The notes under the pieces are model-generated. The model was not told the origin of the DNA and searched no databases. It worked only from the letters and a program-made list of their open reading frames with translations. Below, in pieces: positions 31,679 through 37,473 of a stretch of DNA of 37,473 bases. Numbering within the stretch: position 1 is the first letter of the stretch; each line of letters begins with the position of its first letter. The DNA lies in contig CAZOKN010000015.1 in the NCBI GenBank assembly GCA_964580525.1, forward strand, positions 1 through 37,473, in the 5' to 3' direction. Position numbers and translations under genes: made by a program. The DNA comes from CAZOKN01 sp964580525. GTDB lineage: Bacteria > Pseudomonadota > Alphaproteobacteria > Rickettsiales > UBA6187.

Positions 31679-34600
31679 CTAATGTTGTAAGGCCGGACTT
31701 TTGTACTTAATTTCAGAAGTGTGCTCTTTATTTAAATGCAATTTTTCATGATTGAAATAAACAACATTGGTTTCTTTCCCACCAGCTCTTGTCCAAGCAT
31801 CGCTGTTTTTACTCAAAAGACTAGATTTTAAGCCCATCAATGCCATAAACTCTTTGGCATCGTGGTTGTGTTCGAAGGCTATGGCTATTTCTTGATTTTG
31901 CCCCTTAGATTGATAGCAACCATTTGAGCCCATTCCATTACTTGGTTCAATAATGATATCGTTTTTTTCTAGATCAAGAGTAGTGGCAATTCCTTTATTA
32001 GTTAAAGATTTCATAACCCAATCTCTGTCTTTATCATTAGGAATGTTTAGAGTGATTTGTATTCCTGCTGGCACCTTTTGAGCTGAAAATTTAACTTTGT
32101 GATCGTCTTGCTTTCCCACTACTTTTGGGTTTGCATGAGGCACAATAGGGCTTTTTGGTGCGAGACCTGCAGCAAAGCCACCAGGCTGTTTAGGTGATTT
32201 TGCAGCTACAATTTGTTTAATTGCAGAAGGAGCCGCTTGCTGTGCTTGACGAGATGAAAGTTTATCTAAAAGGTTATCAATACGTTGTTCATTATAAACT
32301 ATCGAAACGCGAAATGGCCTATTCTGAAACTCACAAGAAAAATTATTATCTAGCAAAGCCAAATCTTTTTGGAGTGCGTTATATGAAGCCTGTATAGCAG
32401 CATCACTACCTATTGCACCGGCATTAGCTGCCATGCCTTTGGTCATTGTTATTACACCACTATTTTTAATTCTTTCCCATTGGCCATATCTACCTTGAGG
32501 TTCAGCGTTTAGAAGTTGTACCAGCTTGTTCAGTTTTTCATCTCTTTTTGATTCTGTAAACTCAGGCGAGAAAGCAGGAATAGCTGCTAATGGCTGTGCC
32601 TGAACAGGCGCAAGTTTAGCCAAAATCTTTTTAGCTGATGATTCATCGCAAATCATTGAGATGTTTTCTGGAACGCCTACAACAGGAGAAAATACAACAG
32701 AGAGATCTTGAGCTGGAATATTAAAATCTTTTGTAAAATGGTCAAACGCTAAACCAAAAGCAAACTTAGGTTTACTGTTGTCGAGGAGTTGGCTGCCTGC
32801 AATCATTTTTATTAGCTTGCTATTTCTCTCCCTTTGCCATGTTCCATATTTATTGCCAGGGAAAGCGTTCAAACGTGCAACCACTTCTGCAACAGTATCG
32901 GGTTGTGGCTGTGCCATGTTTGCCGGAGCAGCTTGAGGCGCAGGATTTGGCGATGGATTTGGTGCAACCACTCTTGTGGCTTTTAACCTTTTTATCAAAT
33001 CCTCAAATCTTTTTATCTCAGCAAGTCTAAGAGCAGCTATCGCAGGGGCATAATTATTATTGGCATGATCTCTTAATGTATTAAATTCATTGCTAAAATC
33101 TATGTTTTTAAGTGCGGAAAATGTATGATATGTTCTAGCTTCCTTTGAATTGCCGAAAGAAAAGCCGAATGTTATATTCATATGTCCAGCAGCACTCAAA
33201 CACTTCCATAAGAAATTCATGTTCTTGTCATTATGCTGAGGATTCAGTTCTTCCATTTTTTCAATGTAGCTTTCAACTACAAAAAGTGCCTTTGGAGCAA
33301 GCTCTGATATTCCTTTTATTTGATCATATGCTTCTTTTTTACTTTGATCTAATTTATCTAAAGGCTTCTCGGCAACAGAAAATCTCTGTAAAGGAGAGAC
33401 AGGGGCAGCAATTGGCTTTTTAGCTACGTGTTCAAAGGCTAATAATTTCTTTTCTTCATTTGCTAATCTTGCAAATTCTTGCGGAGAAAATTCTAAGAAA
33501 AGCATTTTTTGATTTGTAATCAAATCTGGGTGTTTATCAACATACATTTCGCCATTTTCATCGAAGCTTATTGTTTTTGCAAGATGAGCAGGTATGAGAC
33601 GTAAATTTGGATAAATATTACCTTGCAAACCTAGCTTGTTGTTGAAATTTTTGGCAGTCTCTGTTGTTCCGCCTGGTCCAGTGTGTGCAGGTGTGAAATC
33701 TCCCGCTAAAGAAACTAATCCTGTTCTAATGTCGAAAGATTTATCCTTATTTGCATTATGAATCCATGTTTTTTTCTGCCACTTGCCGCATCCTTGCCTT
33801 TCGAGATGTGCGATAACAAGCTGTGTTATAGCATAATCATTTAATTTATCTTTTGGCTCAGGCGAAGGAAATCTTTTTGGCTGTTGAACAACATCCAGTG
33901 GCGGAACAGGTGCAAGTGCAGCTTTAATGTTGTCTCTGAATGTTTCAAGGCCTTGAATAAAATCAGGATCGCCCATTTCATTAGCTGTTTCTAATGCCTC
34001 TTCAAACGCGGCTTCATAATTTTCTTGCACAGCGTTCAAATCAAGATTTTCACAGGCTTCTTTAAAAGCGTTAAATTCAGACGATGGGCTAAAGGGAACT
34101 TTATGACCAACAACAAATTCAAGAAGATTTAGATTATTTTCATCAGTTATAAGCATTAGCAATGCTTCATCATCTCTAATGGCAGCAGGAGCTGCTTTTA
34201 CAGGTGGAACAGGATGTATTCCAGCGGCTGGAGAGGGAGCTGCTTTTACAGGCGGAACAGGATGTATTCCAGCGGCTGGAGCAGGAGCTGCTTTTGGAGC
34301 CGGCTTTAATAAACTTGCTTCTCTTTCTCGCTGTTGTTTAATAAGATCTTCCTCAAATTTTTTTGTTTTTTCTGCTTGCTCTCTTCTTGCTTTCTCAGAA
34401 GCTGATTCCTGAGCTGGAGCTGCTTTTGGAGCTGCCGGAGCCGGGTTTGGATTTGGCACTTGCGCAGGAGCCTTTGGTTGTGGAAGTACAGACTTTGCTT
34501 GCACAGCTCTGGCAATACGGTCTTGTATTTCTTGTAACTGCTCAGGAGTCATATCATTTAGCGCATTAGTTTTTGTTAAATCTATATTGCTAAGATCTAA

Positions 34601-34984
34601 TTTTCCGCTTCCTTGTTTCTCTTTTTTAGCGCGTTCTTTTACAAAATAATCTCTTCTACCTTCAAGATAAGTCTTTAAATAGTCTCTTTCTTCTGCCCTT
34701 TTTGCCGCTTTTTCTTCATCTTTCATTTTGGGATTGTTATTCTCAGGTATAATGTTACGAGAAGAAGTATAATACATTCTCAGTTCTTCAACTGCTCCCA
34801 TAACGTTATTAAAATTTGCATCTTTTTGTATTTCATCAAAAATACTATCATCTGTAATTGCATCAAATGCTTTCTTTATAGCTTGTGAATCAATAGCTTT
34901 TGCGGCAATCTTATCAATTGGGCTTTTTCCATCAATTGAATTTAAGGCGTTTTGTATTAATGTTTGCTCTGCTTGCGTAATCAT
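31679..34984 (-). CDS. Large repeat protein of unknown function, 1101 aa
   Basis: Residues 1-155 are helical. 165-265 form a Pro/Ala linker with two copies of PAAGIHPVPPVKAAP. Three related modules then follow at about 380-505, 696-790 and 814-910, each opening with a helix, then G-x-W-Q/E (CGKWQKKTWIHNANK, KYGTWQRERNSKLIKM, RYGQWERIKNSGVITM). 955-1090 is another alpha/beta domain (KVPAGIQITLNIPNDKDRDWV) that may be a fourth, diverged unit. No signal peptide or membrane segment. The modular build suggests a multivalent binding protein or effector; nothing matches a family I know. Confidence 0.82.
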   Translation of the reverse strand: MITQAEQTLIQNALNSIDGKSPIDKIAAKAIDSQAIKKAFDAITDDSIFDEIQKDANFNNVMGAVEELRMYYTSSRNIIPENNNPKMKDEEKAAKRAEERDYLKTYLEGRRDYFVKERAKKEKQGSGKLDLSNIDLTKTNALNDMTPEQLQEIQDRIARAVQAKSVLPQPKAPAQVPNPNPAPAAPKAAPAQESASEKARREQAEKTKKFEEDLIKQQREREASLLKPAPKAAPAPAAGIHPVPPVKAAPSPAAGIHPVPPVKAAPAAIRDDEALLMLITDENNLNLLEFVVGHKVPFSPSSEFNAFKEACENLDLNAVQENYEAAFEEALETANEMGDPDFIQGLETFRDNIKAALAPVPPLDVVQQPKRFPSPEPKDKLNDYAITQLVIAHLERQGCGKWQKKTWIHNANKDKSFDIRTGLVSLAGDFTPAHTGPGGTTETAKNFNNKLGLQGNIYPNLRLIPAHLAKTISFDENGEMYVDKHPDLITNQKMLFLEFSPQEFARLANEEKKLLAFEHVAKKPIAAPVSPLQRFSVAEKPLDKLDQSKKEAYDQIKGISELAPKALFVVESYIEKMEELNPQHNDKNMNFLWKCLSAAGHMNITFGFSFGNSKEARTYHTFSALKNIDFSNEFNTLRDHANNNYAPAIAALRLAEIKRFEDLIKRLKATRVVAPNPSPNPAPQAAPANMAQPQPDTVAEVVARLNAFPGNKYGTWQRERNSKLIKMIAGSQLLDNSKPKFAFGLAFDHFTKDFNIPAQDLSVVFSPVVGVPENISMICDESSAKKILAKLAPVQAQPLAAIPAFSPEFTESKRDEKLNKLVQLLNAEPQGRYGQWERIKNSGVITMTKGMAANAGAIGSDAAIQASYNALQKDLALLDNNFSCEFQNRPFRVSIVYNEQRIDNLLDKLSSRQAQQAAPSAIKQIVAAKSPKQPGGFAAGLAPKSPIVPHANPKVVGKQDDHKVKFSAQKVPAGIQITLNIPNDKDRDWVMKSLTNKGIATTLDLEKNDIIIEPSNGMGSNGCYQSKGQNQEIAIAFEHNHDAKEFMALMGLKSSLLSKNSDAWTRAGGKETNVVYFNHEKLHLNKEHTSEIKYKSPALQH

Positions 34985-35026
34985 CTCTTATCCCTTTTGT
35001 TTCTTTATAATATAAAAGCTAAGGCG

Positions 35027-35055
35027 CTTTTAATGTAAGTTAGTCTCCGTGTCAA
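35027..35055 (-). promoter_or_regulatory. Putative promoter of the 1101-aa gene
   Basis: Minus strand: TTGACA, 17 bases, TAAAAG. It overlaps the spacer shared with g14, which is divergently transcribed. Confidence 0.5.
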
Positions 35056-35097
35056 TGTGAGGCATTTAACAAATTAATGATTTAACCTGAGGTAACT

Positions 35098-35556
35098 ATG
35101 ACACAAAACGAACAATTTATCGCCGTGGCGCGCGGCTGGATAGGCACACGCTTTCGCCATCAGGGCAGGGTGAAGAAGAGCGCGGCAGGGCAGGGAGGTT
35201 GCGATTGCATCGGTCTGGTTATAGGTGTGGCAGATGAAGCTGGCCTAACTCACAACGGCCGCAAGTTCAGCGAATATGACATAAAAGACTATGCCAAAAC
35301 TCCGGACGGCGATAAATTAAAAGCTGCCTTTTGTGAGTATTTAAGGGAAATTCCTGTCAGCCAAATGCAAGCTGGGGATGTTGCAATGTTTCGCTTTAAT
35401 AAAAACCCACAACATGTTGGAATAATTAGTAATTTAAATAATAATTTTGGTATAATCCATTGCTATATGCAAGCACGCGGCGTTGTTGAGCATTTACTGG
35501 ATCAGCATTGGCGCGAGAGGATTGTGGCGGTGTTTAGGTTTAAAAATGAACTTTAG
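35098..35556 (+). CDS. NlpC/P60 cell-wall peptidase, GTA g14-like
   Basis: 152 residues. The NlpC/P60 core is intact: nucleophile C37 in G-C-D-C-I-G-L, H106 in N-P-Q-H-V-G-I, and third-position H121 in I-I-H-C-Y. The start WIGTRFRHQGR and N-terminal A-V-A-R-G-W-I-G-T match the GTA/phage tail peptidase type (g14 in Rhodobacter), thought to cut peptidoglycan during entry. GAGGTAACT precedes the ATG. In GTA clusters g15 (large tail fibre) follows directly; here a Sel1 protein gene follows on the other strand and no g15 is in the window. Confidence 0.93.
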   Translation: MTQNEQFIAVARGWIGTRFRHQGRVKKSAAGQGGCDCIGLVIGVADEAGLTHNGRKFSEYDIKDYAKTPDGDKLKAAFCEYLREIPVSQMQAGDVAMFRFNKNPQHVGIISNLNNNFGIIHCYMQARGVVEHLLDQHWRERIVAVFRFKNEL

Positions 35557-35565
35557 AAAAGAGAA

Positions 35566-37119
35566 CTATGTTCTTTCATTAGCGTTTTTCACGAAATCTG
35601 TATGTGTCCTAATAGCGGTAATTTTTCCGCGTGTAGATGCTAAACTTTGCAATTTTTCTCCAGATTTTTCCTGTTCTTTTTTTGGATTGCGTATTAATTT
35701 TTGAAATTTTTCATCGCTAGCCGTTTCTTCGCTATAATCATTACAAGATTTTCTGCGCTTAGACGGCGAAGTTACAAAATCTACTTCTTTTCTTTTTTCA
35801 GATTCATTTTGTTTGTTTGGGCCGTCTAACAATTCTTGCAATTGTTGGGCATCAAGTTCTGATTTTTCTTGGGACTCTGGGCATATAAAGCCATAAAATT
35901 TATCAAAGCTACTTTGTAATGCAGCTAAAATATCCTGTTTTATATTAGGATTATTGATTGCTCTTCCTAAAGTTCGCCCAAACCATTCATACATTTCAGC
36001 GGAATTAGTAGAGATGTTTTGTGGATTGTCAGCATAGATTTTGGCAAGCCTAGCGCTAGCTGAGATATTACCCAGCCTATCCGCCTCTTTGTAATATTCC
36101 AGGGCTTTTGCCTTATTCTGGCCAATACCAAAGTTTTTATAGTCCACATCATAAGCTTTCCCAAGGAAAAATAGCGCATCACTATTGTGTTTCTCAGCGG
36201 CTTTTGAAAAATAACCCAAAGCTTTTAATGGATTTATATCGAGATTAAAATGTCCATATAAATAAGCACTACCAAGTCTTAATTCTGATAAAGAATGGCC
36301 ATTTTTAGCAGCTTTTGTATGCCATTTTAAAGCTTCTTTATCATCTTTGGTGACATCAAAATCCCCGTGTTCATAAGCACTGCCAAGCTTAAATTGTGAT
36401 GAAGCATGCCCATTTTTAGCGGCTTTTGTATACCATTTTAGAGCTTCTTTATTATCCTTAGCGACATCAAAATCTCCATTCTCATAGAAACTAGCGAGCT
36501 TAAATTGCGCATGAATATAGCCAAGTTCTGCTGAAGATTTAACTAATTCTACAAATTTCTTTGTATCTTTATCTACAATAGTTCCGCTATAATAAAACTT
36601 GGCAAGGTTAAATTCTGCCCTTCCATTGCCATATTTTTTTTCAACGACAGAGGTTAATAATTTAAAAGCTTCTGCGTGATTTTTAAGGACTATATTATTT
36701 CCCTGACCAGCCCCAATTATATACATATCGGCAAGAATGTCTTGCGCAACGACAGAGCCTTTGGCCGCAGCTTTTTTAAAATATTCTTCAGAGAATTTAT
36801 GATTACTGATAACGCTGGGCAATCCATTTGCAAACATAATTCCCAGCAATATATCTAGCGATGCCGGCAATGAATTTGTTATTGAAATTTTACGGAAAAA
36901 ATTGTTAAAGAAAGCAAATAATTCTTTTTCACTAAATGTAGATCTTATTGTTTTTTCACATTCTCTGATTTTTGCTTCAAGCTTATCTTCTGGTGCTTCT
37001 AATGCTGCAGCCAATGCGCCGATAGTTTTATCGCTAATATTATTCTTAGAAATATTTATAATAGCTGTTTTAAAAGCTGCCAAATTTTTTCTTTCTAAAT
37101 TAGCTTTCTTTCTAGGCAT
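35566..37119 (-). CDS. Sel1-like repeat protein, 517 aa
   Basis: A helical N-terminal domain (1-105) is followed by about seven Sel1-type repeats (about 110-385), e.g. AEFNLAKFYYSGTIVDKDTK, AQFKLASFYENG, EALKWYTKAAKNGHASSQFK and FFLGKAYDVDYKNFG. The tail (about 415-517) is charged and disordered, with TSPSKRRKSCNDYS, which resembles a nuclear localisation signal, and ends THTDFVKNANERT. Sel1 repeats mediate protein contacts and are frequent in host-interaction proteins of intracellular bacteria. Own promoter at 37152-37180. Confidence 0.88.
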   Translation of the reverse strand: MPRKKANLERKNLAAFKTAIINISKNNISDKTIGALAAALEAPEDKLEAKIRECEKTIRSTFSEKELFAFFNNFFRKISITNSLPASLDILLGIMFANGLPSVISNHKFSEEYFKKAAAKGSVVAQDILADMYIIGAGQGNNIVLKNHAEAFKLLTSVVEKKYGNGRAEFNLAKFYYSGTIVDKDTKKFVELVKSSAELGYIHAQFKLASFYENGDFDVAKDNKEALKWYTKAAKNGHASSQFKLGSAYEHGDFDVTKDDKEALKWHTKAAKNGHSLSELRLGSAYLYGHFNLDINPLKALGYFSKAAEKHNSDALFFLGKAYDVDYKNFGIGQNKAKALEYYKEADRLGNISASARLAKIYADNPQNISTNSAEMYEWFGRTLGRAINNPNIKQDILAALQSSFDKFYGFICPESQEKSELDAQQLQELLDGPNKQNESEKRKEVDFVTSPSKRRKSCNDYSEETASDEKFQKLIRNPKKEQEKSGEKLQSLASTRGKITAIRTHTDFVKNANERT

Positions 37120-37151
37120 TGCGCATCTCTTAATTTTTTAACCAAGCTAGC

Positions 37152-37180
37152 TATGTAACATAAATATGCTTTTGTGTCAA
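37152..37180 (-). promoter_or_regulatory. sigma70-type promoter of the Sel1 gene
   Basis: Minus strand: TTGACA, 17 bases, TACATA; the same layout as the ankyrin promoters. Confidence 0.7.
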
Positions 37181-37198
37181 GAAATGATCCTTTTTTGT

Positions 37199-37219
37199 GT
37201 CGGGGGATATTCCCCCGAC
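37199..37219. terminator. Perfect GC hairpin at the 3' end of the right-edge gene
   Basis: GTCGGGGGA, TAT, TCCCCCGAC. Related to the hairpin at 4257-4285 beside the paralogue. Confidence 0.5.
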
Positions 37220-37235
37220 CTACTGATATTTTAAA

Positions 37236-37473
37236 CTATCTAGTAAAGGAGCTTGGTGGTTTAGGTTTATAGTGAGATTCTGATTTGTTCTCTTGTTCTT
37301 TTTTGGCTGCAAATTTATCAACAAAAGATGCTTCAAAAGGCTCGTCGCGAATAATTTCCAGTGATTTAAAGCTCTTTACCAAAGGGGAATTTTTTACATC
37401 GAAATTTGGATTAAAGTTATGCACTGCAGATATAAAGTTCCTGAGATCTATATGATCCATTCTTTTTAAAACA
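37236..37473 (-). CDS. C-terminus of a third EQT-repeat family protein (5' end outside window)
   Basis: The frame stays open to the right edge (VLKRMDHIDLRNFISAV...), upstream of the internal Met at 37460. It aligns with the C-terminal domain of the 4355-5773 product (KKMDETDRSNFMSVVRSF; IIREEPSKASFVDKFA against IIRDEPFEASFVDKFA). Unlike that copy it reads on through a Gln codon to KPKPPSSFTR. The 3' flanks of the two genes are also nearly identical over about 60 bases. The repeat region lies beyond the window. Confidence 0.82.
   Translation of the reverse strand, partial: VLKRMDHIDLRNFISAVHNFNPNFDVKNSPLVKSFKSLEIIRDEPFEASFVDKFAAKKEQENKSESHYKPKPPSSFTR

Noticed and set aside
1..37473. Insertion sequence or transposase driving the cargo insertions
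   Set aside because: No transposase, integrase or recombinase coding sequence was recognised on either strand; only short non-coding repeats were found.
1..37473. tRNA or rRNA genes as attachment sites
   Set aside because: No cloverleaf with a TTCGAATC-type T-loop or rRNA-like segment was noticed, though no scan could be run.

Overview
The window is AT-rich alphaproteobacterial chromosome, probably from a host-associated lineage of the Rickettsiales or Holosporales type. That placement is an inference from three things: an RcdA/DUF1465 cell-cycle protein, structural genes of the Rhodobacter gene transfer agent (GTA) type, and many ankyrin-repeat, Sel1-repeat and other eukaryote-like proteins. 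No rRNA, tRNA, transposase or CRISPR array was seen.

Backbone. On the + strand there is a GTA/prophage-type head-tail and tail series in the canonical order: a small capsid-proximal protein (4070-4255), the g6-like connector (7428-7967), the g7-like head-tail adaptor (10003-10335), a DUF3168-like protein (10332-10739), a canonical g8/DUF3168 tail terminator (14087-14491), the g12-like DUF2460 distal tail protein (21208-21810), the g13-like DUF2163 hub (25709-26554) and the g14-like NlpC/P60 peptidase (35098-35556). In Rhodobacter these genes are nearly contiguous; here they span about 28 kb. I see no major tail protein (g9), tail chaperone (g10) or normal tape measure (g11). That interval holds + strand orphan genes, several of them paralogous pairs, plus a NADAR (YbiA-like) membrane fusion protein.

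Cargo. Between the backbone genes, mostly on the - strand and each with its own sigma70-type promoter, lie large effector-like genes: two 40-residue-repeat ankyrin relatives plus a third cut by the right edge, classical ankyrin proteins (1938, 8085, 10834, 22119, 24003), a HAD-domain protein with a proline-rich tail, a 1101-residue repeat protein and a Sel1-repeat protein. A + strand ankyrin protein (1133) and a caspase-like/ankyrin fusion (26702) add to this set. Several cargo genes share promoter and leader sequence, 3' flanks, short C-terminal tails and a degenerate motif near S-[FWYH]-[AV]-x-[KR]-[VAF]. AT-rich palindromic repeats lie at many backbone/cargo junctions and bracket two ankyrin genes.

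Interpretation. The firm observation is a GTA-type tail module interleaved with effector-like cassettes. Two explanations are open: a decaying GTA locus that became an insertion hot-spot, or a functional particle or delivery system co-located with effectors. The intact reading frames and strong Shine-Dalgarno sites of the structural genes argue against simple decay, but the sequence alone does not decide.
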